A DNA stretch of 64,000 bases from Larix kaempferi (GCA_027924585.1 BSBM01000711.1:8691001-8755000), one strand, 5' to 3'. Positions 22,480 through 34,150 are shown, counted from the first letter of the stretch. The notes: generated from the letters alone by a model not told the origin. A program made the numbers and translations.

Positions 22480-23150
22480 ATGTTACAAGATCTCCCTCAT
22501 ACTGGGTTGTAGAGCTCCTCTCGGCGCAACAAGCCCTCCCCTCCATACACAAGGAAAGAGGACATATATCACTCAATGGAAGAGTCATCCCTTGGTCCCA
22601 ATAGAGGTGTCCTGGATCTCAATCAACCCCCATCCAACGTTGTTGAAGAATCTCCAGCAGCTGCAAAAGCGGAACCTGCGAGTATTGAACCATATGAGCA
22701 AGCAGAGGATGAAATTGACAGGAAAGTCCTACCCATGCAGTAGTTTTCAATGAATTATTTTTGCATTTTGGTACTAGGAACCTTCTATAGACTTTACTTA
22801 GAAGTTAATTGGAACATAATATATAAGCTTAAGCCTATTTTTGAACTTCGTAATAGCTTAGGCAATATGCATACCACTCTAGTAGTATGGTATAAGTTTG
22901 AATTATGATCTTATGGTCTTTTAAATTTTTTGTACATTATGCAAGTCTCTTGCACCCCTTTTAATGAAACCCTTTACCAGTTCTTTTGGAAAAAGAAACA
23001 ACAATAGAAAAAATGAAAAAACCCCTAAGATCCAATAAATCAACCTAGGTTCACCCCCCAAGTTCAGTAAGGATGAAAAACTAAAGATGAAAAGATTTGA
23101 TAATTGCTACTAAACTACATATCAAAACGCTTTTTTAAGTGCAAATATGT
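22480..23150. other. Unrecognised stretch with short frame
   Basis: A 117-residue open frame runs into 22753. An alternative frame at 22500-22745 reads as an acidic, Ala/Glu-rich tail ending PMQ-stop. I do not recognise either. The part after 22745 is AT-rich and resembles a retroelement 3' tail. Confidence 0.3.
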
Positions 23151-23155
23151 TGCTT

Positions 23156-24140
23156 TCTAAATTCAACACAACGTGGTCTTCGATAAATTGATATATTATT
23201 ATTATCATTGTCTAAAGACTAAAACCTCTCTAAAAAGTCAATTTGAGATACTAACATTTTGACTTAATTATTGAAAGCAAAAACACAAATATCCTTTGAA
23301 ACTTATATAATAGACATGGAAATTGACATTAGAGAAGATAAACACCAAACAAAGATGGGAAAAAAGGACAAGCAAAAAAGGGTGAGCTTCTGGAAGGACT
23401 AGGTTGAAGCAAAATTCCACAATCTAATTAAAATTTAAAACATAACATATAAATGAGACAAATAAAATTACTTTACAAATGTGATTGCAAACAGTGGCCA
23501 CAATGCTCTATGGCATGAATATTTTCTCCAACAATGTTGTCAAATTGGTGGTTTAGGTTTTCAGTTGAATGTAAGCTCACCTAGTAGAGTTCTATTATGG
23601 ATGACAAGCTCCAGCTGTCTCTTGCGTTATAAAAAATAATTATCCCTTTCCATTTCGTTGTCCCCATCGAGAGAACCTCCTGCTCCTTCTATCTCCCTCC
23701 CTTGCAATTCTCATTCCCATTCCCTCTCAATTCCACCAATGAACCTTTGATGAACCTTTCCAAATATCGTTCTCATTCCATAACATAGTGAAACCCCTGA
23801 TGGTCACTTTCCCTTTTCCTCTTAGGTCCATCCCCAATTCCCATTCCATGATTCAAGCCTTTTTAACAACAAGCTCTCTCGGTCGATCCCTAGACCTTCC
23901 AAACTCTATTCCTGTTCCTATTACCTACATCATTTCACAAATCCCTCTACAATCTAGTCCAATAGGATTTTCTTTATTTGCCAGCACCTGGTCACAAGGT
24001 CGAAAACAAATAAGTTTAGGGTAATTTTTTTGTCATAAAAGAAAGCTTCTAATATACGAAATAAAGAACCCTTAGCAGTTGCTAGTATGCCAAAATCTAG
24101 TTTAATACTTTCAAATGCTCGTACGCTATAAAAATAAGGC
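23156..24140 (+). repeat. Dispersed repeat family, copy 2
   Basis: Direct-repeat partner of 15293-16230 over nearly its full length, including the pyrimidine-rich block (23680-23960) and the LINE segment that follows. It contains an insertion of about 50 bp near 23450-23500 relative to copy 1. Confidence 0.82.
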
Positions 24141-24575
24141 TATGATCTTCAACAAGTTGAAGAAGACCCTCTTGGATCACAATTTATTTTTCCAAGGGGA
24201 GGAGATTGAGATCACCAACTCCTATATATTTAACTAGGAGTGTAATTCACAAGGCCTCGTTTCAGTTGAAAGCATGCCTTGCCAACTTGAATCAACAAGC
24301 TCTACAAATCCTTAGCCCTCTTCAAGAAAGTGTTTTCCTGAACCATTTCTAGGAAATATCATCCAATATGTCTCTCATGGATACCCTTGTTTGGCCCACC
24401 GTACTTGCAAAGTTTGGTGCCCAAACCTATCGGCTTGAGAGCGTATTCAACCTTGTCTCATTCCTATAACGAGCTTCATTGACTTCGCAAAGCAATGAGA
24501 TCAGTATCTATACTTGGCCTACTATTCACTCGTTGCAGGTATGTGGTATTCTCAAATATTTGGAGAGAATCATGT
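24139..24575 (+). pseudogene. LINE RT fragment inside repeat copy 2
   Basis: Reads MIFNKLKKT, FFQGEEIEITNSY, then a drifted tail with stops (text resembling SHGYPCLAHRTCKVW in a shifted frame). It is the same LINE segment as at 16225-16330 but extends further. Confidence 0.65.
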
Positions 24576-24634
24576 TATATTGCAAAAGACACAGATATCC
24601 TTTGAAACTTATATAATAGACATATATACCCATT

Positions 24635-24795
24635 AAATAATTAAATCAAAATGTTAGTATCACAAATAAACTTTTTAGAGAGTTTTCAGACTATGATAAT
24701 ATATCAATTTACCAACCAATATACCCAGATATGTGGGATAGCCTTAGTTAGTGGGTGGTTTTAGACTATGATAATATATCAATTTACCAACCAGT
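24635..24795 (-). repeat. Inverted copy of the family's left end
   Basis: TTAGTATCAC...TTTTTAGAGAG...CAGACTATGATAATATATC is the reverse complement of the text near 15325-15400 and 23172-23265, with only a few differences over about 80 bp. A second partial inverted copy follows at 24762-24795. This gives repeat copy 2 a terminal-inverted-repeat-like layout of about 1.55 kb. Confidence 0.72.
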
Positions 24796-25233
24796 AAGCA
24801 CATTCAATATAATACTACTACCAGTGGGGTAGTGAAGGCGGTTCAATTCCATTAGATGCACAAAACGCAGCTGGGGATAGGTGCAAGTGCGGGGTGATTT
24901 TAAAAAAAAGAGCACCCCTACCTTTATCGCAGTAGCCTATTTCAATCATTTTTTATCACTTAATTAATGACTCACCCTTCAAACAACAAAGCAAGTCAGA
25001 GAATGCAGGCTGAAAAAAATGACTCTACATTGCAATCCAGTGATTGCAAACCAAGAAAATTAATTTTCTGAGCAACTGGGTTAACCAATCTATAGGTTAA
25101 ACACGAATAGAATAAATACATCACTTCCACAAGAACTTTAAATACAAACAGTCCAGGACTTGGTCTCAAGTTTTCATATTCCTTTTGTCAGCTAACCATT
25201 CTATATAATCATATGCACAAGCAGTTTTTCCAA
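24796..25233. other. Stretch without recognised gene
   Basis: AT-rich text. No open frame with known similarity. Confidence 0.5.
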
Positions 25234-25549
25234 AACTATGAGCATGATAGCCTGTATGCATATTCTGTGAGCAAGTTCACATCAAAACTATAACTATTCA
25301 CATTCATTAAACCCAAATGGCAAAAATATTTTGTTAAGGAGGTTTGATGAGATAGATAGTTATATTGGCATGAAATGAAACCCTCGACCCAAACTATGAG
25401 CATGGTAGTCTCTATGCATATTCCATGAGCAAGTTCATATCAAAACTGTAATTGCTCACATTCATAAAAGCCAAATGGAAAAACATTTTATTAAGGATGT
25501 TTGATGAGATAGATAGTTATGTTGGCATGAAATGAAACCCTCAACTAGA
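25234..25549. repeat. 158-bp tandem duplication
   Basis: AACTATGAGCATG at 25234 recurs at 25392. The full unit, including GATGAGATAGATAGTTAT and GGCATGAAATGAAACCCTC, is repeated once with modest drift. Confidence 0.88.
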
Positions 25550-27232
25550 GGTATGCGGCTTGGGTTTTAAAGTAATAATGCCTAAAATCCTAGATATGTC
25601 GCTTGGGTGCTTACACTATAAAACCCTTTCACAACAAAAAAATTCATCCACTGCTAGCCGGAAGCTAACCATAAACATATACAAAATACTCTGAAACACA
25701 TAAAACACCAGGCAAAGAAACGAAAATCATTCCAGAAGATCCATATTAGAATAATATAATTTCGTGAAAAAACACACAAAATCCAGGTAGTTCTAAAAAA
25801 TCACAACAAATACCTCACATACTGCAATGAACGAAAAATCACAGAAGATATGTCATAATAAGCAAATTTCTTTAATCTTTCAAAATAACTACATTCAGTG
25901 CATTTTCAATCTTTTTTTGCAAAGTCAAATTTAGCGTAACAAAATTAAATGCTACTCAAAAACCATGAAGAAACATATATAAGAACAGTAAAAACACACA
26001 AACTCCCATCAATTATGCTAAATCCCAGTATATATCCCTCATATTGCAATGAAAGGAAAATCACAGCAGATACCTCACAATACACAAAGTTCTTTCATCT
26101 TTCTCAAAAATCGCAGTCAAAGAATTCTCAACTTTTTGCAAATTTCTCATAGTGCTTCTCAAAAACCATGAAAAACATATATAAGTGCATTAAACAGGCG
26201 AAGTTCTGGCAGTTTTGCAAAATTAGGGAAAAATATCATATACGACAATGAAGGGAAAATCATAGCAGAAAGCTCGTAATACAAACCTGGTGCGCAACCT
26301 GTTAAGCAGACCTCAGATAGTTCCAATTATCCATATCCTTGAGAAATTGTTGAAGTCTGACCTGCATAGACGGCTTCGGAGATGAGAAACAAGGAATTAT
26401 AAAAGCAAGGCCTAAGAATGCCCTGGTACTCAAGCCCTTACTAACCCATAGACCAATAAGGCTCATGAATTTGAGCTTGTGTAGAACAAAACCACCCTCC
26501 CAGTTCCCTAATGAGCTTATACGTTACAACACTTCTATTCATGGCAGATGAATTCGAAGCAAGTACTTGCCTGCTTTTTAGATCCTACCCAGGTACAAGC
26601 GTGTGCTATTCATGGCAGATGAATTCGAAACAAATGCCTACCCGCTTTTTAGTTCGAAACAAATACCTGCCCGCCTTTTAGCACTTGCCCAAGCACGAGA
26701 ATATGCATGGGATGATCCCAACTCTGCCACAATCGCACCTGCGGACACGAGCAACATGTAACGCTGGTGATACTCTACAACCACAACATGTAATAGTGCC
26801 ACAACTATTATTTAACTATGTCAATGCATTGTTCAAAATATATAAAAAGTAAAATATTATTATTAATTTTAAAAAATAATAAATAACAAATAATTTTATT
26901 GTATCCATTTTATAAATTCTAAATAAATTATATAATATTTAGAACGATGAAATTTAATGTCTAAAACTCGAACATGTAAAAGTTTAAACTATGTGAAACA
27001 ATGAAATTTAATATCAAATGTTGAAGAAATTAAATTTAATATCAAAAAATGGAACATGTAAAAGTTTAAATTATGTAATTTTTAGAGCTATGAAATTCAA
27101 TGTGAAAAAGTGGAACATAAAGAATCTTTGACAAGTGCAAGTATGTCAAAATCAAGTTTAATACTTATAAGTATAAGTTAGCTATAAAATGAAGTTTAAT
27201 ACTTTTTTATTTGAAATTGATGTGGAATTTTT
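25550..27232. other. AT-rich stretch with short local repeats
   Basis: No gene seen. At 26538-26690 a block with CTATTCATGGCAGATGAATT and GCTTTTTAG recurs. At 26940-27120 the phrases GAACATGTAAAAGTTTAAA and ATGAAATTTAATATC recur in a degenerate array. Confidence 0.55.
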
Positions 27233-27369
27233 TTGTCCACGCTCTTTCTTGAATGTTTGGGGAGTTTTTCAAGTATGGACCGGTCATTTATTGAATGTCT
27301 ATCAAATTTCCTGAGTCTATCCCAGTCATTTATTAAAGGCTTGGTAAGTCTCTCAAGAATTGTATCAAT

Positions 27370-27610
27370 AATATTGGTGCATTCCCATGAACCTCTCCAA
27401 AGACCATTTTCGAAAACCCCCGATGGTCGCTTTGTCTTTCCCTCTCCACGTTGCCCCCAATCCTCATTCTATAATTCTTTCCTTCTTAACAGCAAGCTCC
27501 CTCGATCGGTTACTCGACCTTCTAGTCTCTATTCCTGCTCGTTTACCTAGATGATTTCACAAAGCCCTCTATAGTCCAGTTCAATCAAATCCTTTCTATT
27601 GTGAAACCGA
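27370..27610 (+). repeat. Dispersed repeat family, partial copy 3
   Basis: CCAAAGACCATT, CAGCAAGCTCCC, TACTCGACCTTC and TTTACCTAGATGATTTCAC follow the order of the pyrimidine-rich block of the copies at 15.8-16.1 and 23.7-24.0 kb. The 105-residue open frame at 27233-27550 lies in this repeat and is probably not a gene. Confidence 0.65.
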
Positions 27611-28666
27611 CATGAAATTTTCTTGGCACAACCTTTTTTTAATGTTTGAATGATTGAATCATCTACTTGTTAGTGCTCCAATCGAATGAAGACTGAACCA
27701 AATCCTGCACTCTCTCAAACCAAATCAAACGAAAAAAAAAATAACGACAAACTAAAAGAAGTAATTATTTGAAATGGTAGGCATGAGAGACCTTTCGATT
27801 ATTTGTTTAAATTGGATTTCAGCTCAAAGTGTTTTGTGGTATAAAAGGAAGAAAATAATAGGTTTGATTTTTATAATTGTTTTGGTTTTAAGTTTCTTTT
27901 AGTGATTATGAATTTATTTTTATGTTATTATTTAAGTGATCCTTTGAATTTACTAGTATTAGCACTTAGATTTGAATATGCAAATTTTTTGAGTTTTGGA
28001 GAAGGGTGGATTGCTTTGACAACTCACCTATATGTCTAAATCCTAAAGCAAACAAATCTACAAAACCATAAAGGAAATTGTATGATAGATGCTAATGACA
28101 TATTCCCCATGGTTTATTTTGCTAAAATAGATGATATAACAATAGCAGTAAACAAGAGCCACGTGGTGGCAATGTCCCCGACATTGCCATTGCCATTTCC
28201 ACTGCCATGTGCGATGAACACAGTTAATATCTAAATACATGCTCATGGTTATGAAATTGTCATGGCAATCATTGAGCACAATTACTTGACATCCAAACAT
28301 CGGGAAAGAATAATCTCGAAATTTGCATAAAACGTAGCATAAGAACGAATCAAAATTCAAGCTTCTACAATTATCACCTCTTATTTTCTTATTATTGATG
28401 TTGATATTGGACAAGGGACTGCTGAAATTCTAAATAAAAATCATCAAAAAATGTATTTATGTGCATTTGAAGGGAATAAGAAGATTATAAGTGCACATAC
28501 CTTACTTCTCCTTGGGAACTGAAAGAGTCAAGAAAACCCTAAGGCTTGATGCTTATATATAAAGGTGCATTAAAATCAGGAGCAACAAGGTTCGAATCTT
28601 CACACAACTTCGATTATATCATCGGAATGAAAGTACTCTAGGTATTGGGTATTGACATAGTCATTG
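27611..28666. other. Stretch without recognised gene
   Basis: AT-rich. A 118-residue minus-strand frame (28058-28414) is Cys/Tyr/His-rich with a WQWKWQWQ tract from a GCCATT-type simple repeat and looks like chance. Confidence 0.5.
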
Positions 28667-29020
28667 CCCTCTCCTTAAGGAGCCTACTATTATCATGTTT
28701 TGCATGTCCATTTAGTGTACTAGGGAGGGACCTGCAGAACATTTACCAGCATTTTTTCTTGATATGAATAAATCAAAATCATTTGCTTTCCTTGAATTAG
28801 ATCCTAAAAATGAATATGAAAATGAAATAAAAGAATGCATTTCCCTCTCCTTAAAGAACTAGCATTATCATGTTTTACAGGTTCATTCAGTTGACTTGGA
28901 ATGGACCTGCAGAACATTTGCCAACATTTTCCTTGACAATGGTTGGACAAGGATAACCATTTTCACTAAATTAAATTCTATGAAAAAATAAAAATTCAAT
29001 TCCTTCTCTCATCAAAGGTT
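28667..29020. repeat. 176-bp tandem duplication, diverged
   Basis: CCCTCTCCTTAA followed by TATCATGTTTT and GGACCTGCAGAACATTT starts at 28667 and again at 28843. The two copies differ at many positions. Confidence 0.75.
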
Positions 29021-29501
29021 TTGATGGCGAGACATGCTTCAAATTGTAATTTGTTAGAGGTTTGATGAAGATAAAAATAAAAAGGCAATGTAACAACGCG
29101 CTTGAATGACATAGTCAATGCTTACCACTCTACACATAGGATTTGATACATGTATATGTACATTATACAAAAGAAATAATGAATTAGGACAAGTAGGAAG
29201 AGTACATCATTTATACAAAAAGATTACCATGCCTCGTAACGCCTTTTTGAACCCACAAAACCACACATTTCTGTTAAGTTTTAGCACCTCAGGCTATGCA
29301 GCAGTAAACAAAATTTAACATAGCTATGGAATTAACACTGCACCCTACTACATTCTTTGTCTCAAACCTTTTTATAGAGGCATACAATGCAACTTTGTGA
29401 GGTGAAAGGAAAGAGAAAAACCGATTTATGTGTTTGTGAAGGCAATGTATAAACCAAAAGGAAGATATATATCCCTGAGATCATGAAGACATATCCCCAT
29501 T

Positions 29502-29605
29502 TCACTCTGTTGGATCAAATATTGTGCCAAAGGTGAAAGAAGATACCAGCCATTCATTCACTTTGGCCTCCTGAATTGTTACTTCTGTGAATCCCATGTA
29601 AAAAC
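29502..29605 (-). CDS. Possible 3'-terminal exon of an unknown gene
   Basis: On the minus strand a good 3' splice site (TTTTCTTATAG) precedes a clean run of 33 codons containing YMGFTEVTIQEAKVNEW and ending FDPTE-TGA. Its composition is protein-like and it resembles no retroelement motif I know. About 380 bp of non-coding text downstream could be a 3' UTR. No upstream exon could be joined with confidence; a strong donor (CACAG-GTAAGAA) lies on the same strand at 31207, but the text before it does not give a clear exon. I do not recognise the family. It could be chance. Confidence 0.25.
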
Positions 29606-30398
29606 CTATAAGAAAATGTAGAAATTAAACTACAAACAAAATATCTAAATGCTTCTTAACAATGGCATGCTATTTCAATATATGTAGAACTTATACATGT
29701 CGACCAAGGAATGTTTGATGATTGATAAAGCATAAACAAAAATATGTTATAACTGCATGAGACAGAATTTTTAGGATCCAATGTTAAAACTCGTCAATCA
29801 AATTTTAGGATCAATGAGTAGTGCTTAAAATTAAAAATCCAAGCCAAGCCAACAACAACCCAATTTAACTGTTAATGCAAAGATTTAAGCAAAGTACTTT
29901 ACATTAAATGCAATAAATCAAATAATGAGATAATTCAAATCTTCTATTTCAAATAATGGGACAATTCAAATGTTTTATTTTACATTTGAAGCAGATTTAA
30001 CAAAGACATAAAAGTCCCACAACTATGAACACTTAAGTAAATTTTTGTAACAAAATATTTTAATTTTTGTAAACAATTAAACAAATTATAAACATAATTT
30101 TAGAGCAGGGACTAGCTTCTTTGCAGCTATTTCTCTTGTTCCTTATATTATATTTACATCTGCATGTATTTTATTTCCAGCAAAAAAAGTCATACTATTG
30201 ATATTCAAAAATAGAATCAAATAGTAAATGGATCTCAATCTTTTCACAATAGACTAAACCAGTATCATATACCAGTCCAAATAGACTTTACAAAAAACTT
30301 AATCTCTCAGAGAGAAACATAAGGGTTGTTTTTTACAAAAAATACATAGCATGGCATAATATCAAATAAAGTGAGCAAATGGATAGCTGCTCAAATAT
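29606..30398. other. AT-rich stretch without recognised gene
   Basis: Nothing supported. It may include the 3' tail of the minus-strand LINE that ends near 30399, or an intron if the exon at 29502-29605 is real. Confidence 0.4.
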
Positions 30399-30713
30399 CT
30401 AAACATCAAATATATCAAAAAGGCGAGAGTTGATGAGATGAGAATCCTGAAACTCCTCCCACACAATGACACCTTCATCTCCATCCATCGCTAGCTTTGA
30501 AAGTTTGTCGGCTTGCAAGTTATGATATCTATAGACATGTTCAAAAGATATATTTTTGCTTTGAAGGATTTTAGTCATGATCCTAGTGCACCAGTGCAAT
30601 AGAATAGAAATTTTAAGAGAATATTCACCGCAGGCCCATTTAATAGTGACTCTTGAGTCTCCAAAAACATTGAGATTGCAAAGACCAAAAATATTGCTAG
30701 CCATGTATTGCAA
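30399..30713 (-). pseudogene. LINE RNase H (RVT_3) C-terminal fragment
   Basis: A 104-residue minus-strand frame with VFGDSRVTIKWACGEYSLK, HWCTRI, FEHVYRYHNLQADKLSKLA and a terminal stop, as in the C-terminal RNase H of plant LINE ORF2. The first catalytic part (the DGA and Glu motifs) is missing. It lies on the same strand as the LINE ORF1 and ORF2 start at 31.7-33.5 kb and is probably the other end of that element after an internal deletion. Confidence 0.82.
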
Positions 30714-31684
30714 AGTCTAATGATAAATGTAATACTAAAGGTATAGTTTAAGTGGTGACGTTATACACTATAATGCTAAGTTCATCGCACAAGCACTAGT
30801 CACTATACCTTTCATATATTAACTGTGTAATGATAATCAAATGAGAAATTCAGGACTTAGAATAGTCTAAGTTCTGTAGATGCAAATTATAATGATAGTT
30901 CAATAGTACAAACACTATTTTTCTACAAGCTTTTTAATAGGATTACCAAAGGACATTGGTATCGCTGCTTTGATATTAATGCCAATAGTTATATGTTAAT
31001 AAACATACTATTATAAAAACAAATGGACGACGTGAATTTATAACACTGAAGAGTTTGTAAGTCAACACATAAGCTAGAATTAGAACCAAGTATCGATACC
31101 TCCAGTAACTTGTTTCGCAAGGAAGTACTTACCATTTTAATATTACATTGACGATGAATTGAAAGGCACATGTACTCTTAACACATGTTTGTCGTAGAAA
31201 TTCTTACCTGTGGTCTGCACATGAAAACAGGATTCAAATGCCTTAGCTAAACGTAGCTAAGTAAACTCCAGGGTACCTTGTAGGACCCCTTCGTCATCAT
31301 ACAAACAAACTATCAGCACATCATCAAGAACGTCATAATAATACAAACCTATGAATAGCATGTAATCGCATGTAGAACTTAAACAGATTTGTAAATTGTA
31401 TTGTTGTGCATAATCATAAAAAGATCTTTCATTAAGGAGATTAGTATCCATTTAAATCTGAAATAGCAATATAGTTACATCATTTTTTTTATTTGAGATT
31501 TATGACGTGTCGTCGTTATTAATTATCCTAGTTAAGAAATTTAATTATTTATATGTTCCGCATTAACAATTTCGATAATTATTGCTATTTTAAAAATGTT
31601 TAAATTTTGGTATTTTTTGGGATTTTACATATCTCCCCAAATTTCAGAGGCATATCTGGTAAAGTTTACATCACTTGGAATAAT
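30714..31684. other. Unassigned text replacing the LINE RT
   Basis: About 970 bp between the endonuclease start and RNase H end of the LINE, where the RT should be. It is AT-rich. Short minus-strand frames (60 residues at 30989-31171, 64 at 31257-31451) have no known similarity. Confidence 0.45.
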
Positions 31685-32079
31685 TAAATTATCCAAGCTC
31701 AGCAGACCTGAAGACTTGAGAGAATTCCAGAAAGATAGTGTCCCCTTGTAAGGGTCGTAGCAATTCAGGATAGATAATTTTTTTCAAGTGCTCCACACCA
31801 ACCATCAAGGAGAATGCCCCAGTTTGTTTTATAAGTTCAAAATGGATAAATACAAGGATTCCAACCGACCTATAAACCACCAAATAACCCAGCCGAATTG
31901 ACAACAGAAAATGCCCATCCAGGTAATAACTTAGAAAGCTTCTCCATAGAAATATAGTCATCGCACATGGTTTCTTGAAGTAGAATAAGATTAGGATTAG
32001 TAGCTTGCATTAACTTGGATAAGGCCCTAATCCTAATAGCCTTCCCCAAACCCCTGATGTTTATAGACATCAAAGACAT
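31685..32079 (-). pseudogene. LINE ORF2 N-terminus (endonuclease), truncated
   Basis: Minus strand. It starts at an ATG at 32079 that overlaps the ORF1 stop (TAATG). It opens MSLMSINIRGLGKAIRIRAL and LLQETMCDD, the exonuclease-endonuclease-phosphatase fold start with its catalytic Glu. A TAG follows FGGL at 31870, and further stops follow in the same frame while the text still reads like the domain (VGWNP, GWC). All of it is lost beyond about 31685. Confidence 0.85.
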
Positions 32080-33527
32080 TAAGAACTCAACTCGTGGGGA
32101 TTCAACGCTCTAAGTGCCCAAGAGGAGTCAAGGTTGACCACTAACTTATCGGAATCAGCTAATCGAGAGGAGACAGATTTGTATGAGATATCAGGATCTT
32201 CAAGAACCTTATCCATAATTTTCCTTTTGTTTTTCCGAATAGTGACGTTTTGGAAGCATATAGGCTTGACATCAGGGTTTGAACAAGGATTTTTTGAGAA
32301 AATGGACAGAGGAGTAAAGCAGTCACCTGGCTCAAGTGTCTTATAACTGCTATCCAAGAGTAATCCCTTATCATTAGAAGTAAAAATATTTGTAGAAGCC
32401 ACTGGAGGAGGCTCCCCAGAAATAACCTCCAAAGCATCAGAATGAATAACAGGGTGAGAACAATAGGGAAAAGGAGAAGATGTCTGAGGCTGACTAGAGT
32501 CATGCCTGGGGAAGCCATCAACAATATAAACGGAAAGTGGAAGAGAACATACTCCCAAAGAACCCTCTAGATTGGAATTAGGGACCTTTGGGGAAAGGGA
32601 TTGAACAGAGTGAGAAAGTTGACTTTTCAAGGAAGGGAAAGAGGTCATATTACCAGAAGAAGATAAATTAGTGATACCAGGGCCAGTATGTAAGCTAGGA
32701 TCATCCAAAACAGTGGGAATTAGGAACGATACAGTCGAACCGTTAAGATTTAGGGTAACTTTTCCATTAGCAATACGTTTATCCAAAGACTGTTTTGTAG
32801 AAAGATAAAAAACCAACTCTTCCTTAGTGACATTTTTATATGGATTATCAGCAATGGGAGAGCACTTACTTGGATACCCACTAACAGGGGAAGAAAAATT
32901 GGATTTGGAGGAAGTAGGAGACTCCTCAGTAGCACACCCTGTTCCATAAGCAGTCAACCAAGATGGACAGTTCACATAGAAATGTCCCGTGTTTTTACAT
33001 AGAAAACACCTGAAAGGGATCTTGAAAAAGTCGAGGCGTTGATGAAAATACTGGCTTCCCCAGATAATCTCAATTTCAGTAGGTAGACCTCTAGCTATGT
33101 CAAATTCAACCAAAACCATAGCAATCCACCTATCAATACCAAACAGGGAGGGTTGGTCCATTCTGATAAATCTACCAACCTTGTTAGCTAAGCCAATCAG
33201 GATATTCTCGGTCCATAACTCTATAGGAAGACCCAGAATAAGCATCCAGAGATGTTGACGACTCTGTATTTCCTTCATCGATTCAAATGAAACATGCCAG
33301 CATTTGAGCACCATCGACCCATCTTCGAATAAGCAAATGCCTTTTAAAATAACCTCAAGATGCACAGGATCAGGACATATAAACATAATCCAATTATTCA
33401 ATAGCAAGTTTACCCAAGGGGCAATGCCAGTCAAAGGGGTCCATTCTCTGTTCACCCAATCAAGAAGCTCTCTATGACTGCCTTTGGTGAATTCTAACCT
33501 CCCAACTAAGGCTCTGCTGGGTAGCAT
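32079..33527 (-). CDS. LINE ORF1 protein (DUF4283 + CCHC)
   Basis: A 482-residue intact minus-strand frame. Residues 5-150 match the DUF4283-type nucleic-acid-binding region of plant L1-like ORF1 (ELLDWVNREW, GLPIELWTENIL, FDIARGLP). A CCHC knuckle follows at C174-C177-H182-C187. The C-terminal 290 residues are Ser/Pro-rich and low in order. The frame stays open upstream of the Met at 33527 to an in-frame TAG at 33582, so the true start may be earlier and that stop may be a mutation. ORF1 ends at 32079 with TAATG, sharing one base with the ORF2 start. In plants such proteins coat LINE RNA. The element itself is dead because ORF2 is deleted. Confidence 0.85.
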   Translation of the reverse strand: MLPSRALVGRLEFTKGSHRELLDWVNREWTPLTGIAPWVNLLLNNWIMFICPDPVHLEVILKGICLFEDGSMVLKCWHVSFESMKEIQSRQHLWMLILGLPIELWTENILIGLANKVGRFIRMDQPSLFGIDRWIAMVLVEFDIARGLPTEIEIIWGSQYFHQRLDFFKIPFRCFLCKNTGHFYVNCPSWLTAYGTGCATEESPTSSKSNFSSPVSGYPSKCSPIADNPYKNVTKEELVFYLSTKQSLDKRIANGKVTLNLNGSTVSFLIPTVLDDPSLHTGPGITNLSSSGNMTSFPSLKSQLSHSVQSLSPKVPNSNLEGSLGVCSLPLSVYIVDGFPRHDSSQPQTSSPFPYCSHPVIHSDALEVISGEPPPVASTNIFTSNDKGLLLDSSYKTLEPGDCFTPLSIFSKNPCSNPDVKPICFQNVTIRKNKRKIMDKVLEDPDISYKSVSSRLADSDKLVVNLDSSWALRALNPHELSS

Positions 33528-34150
33528 CTCGATTATATCCAGGTTAGTATGAGCATCAATGAAGTATTGGTCAATATCGCCCTAAGCTTTCACCGCTTTA
33601 ACCTTTCACCTTTAGCAAGCTTTCTCTCCACAGAGGGAGCACTTTGGTTTAACGCTGCCCTCTTCCCTCAAAGGTAAAGAAAAACCCCCAATATCTTTCA
33701 ACCGGTGACCACCTTCCCATGCATTTATACGAATCCACTTTTGGGTCATACTGCTAGGAAAGTGAAAAGGGTGAAAACCCTAAAGTGATCGGCCCTTTCC
33801 AAAAAAGAGAAAAAACTGACCTCCACCCATCACACAAAACGAAAAGGTGACTAAACTAAGAAGGAAAACCTGTTAGATGGGGAAAGGCAAAACAACCAAG
33901 AAAAACCCGGTATTACTGCAAAAATTGACAAAAAATACTGCAATAGAAACGAAAAACTTCCTACTTTTTTTATAAAAATTGGTTGGTACTAAAGTCAGTC
34001 ATAAACGACTGACTGGAATCCAAGTTCTGCAGTAATATGTCAACCTTCTGCAATAAAAAAACCCGGGTAAGTTCCCCATCTTACCAGAAACCGTAGTCGC
34101 CACCAAGCCATGGAGATGATCCAAAATTCTGTTAGTTATCTATATATCAC
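33528..34150 (-). other. Probable LINE 5' region
   Basis: Non-coding text upstream of ORF1 on the minus strand, with runs such as TTGCAGTATTTTTTGTC. The element boundary was not found. Confidence 0.4.

Noticed and set aside
27233-27550. 105-codon plus-strand frame
   Set aside because: It falls in the third copy of a non-coding dispersed repeat; the matching parts of the other copies do not conserve the frame.
28058-28414. 118-codon minus-strand frame
   Set aside because: Composition is dominated by a simple repeat (WQWKWQWQ) and Cys/Tyr-rich AT-biased translation; no similarity recognised.
28586-28600. tRNA/SINE B-box-like GGTTCGAATC
   Set aside because: No A box upstream at the right distance and no acceptor stem.
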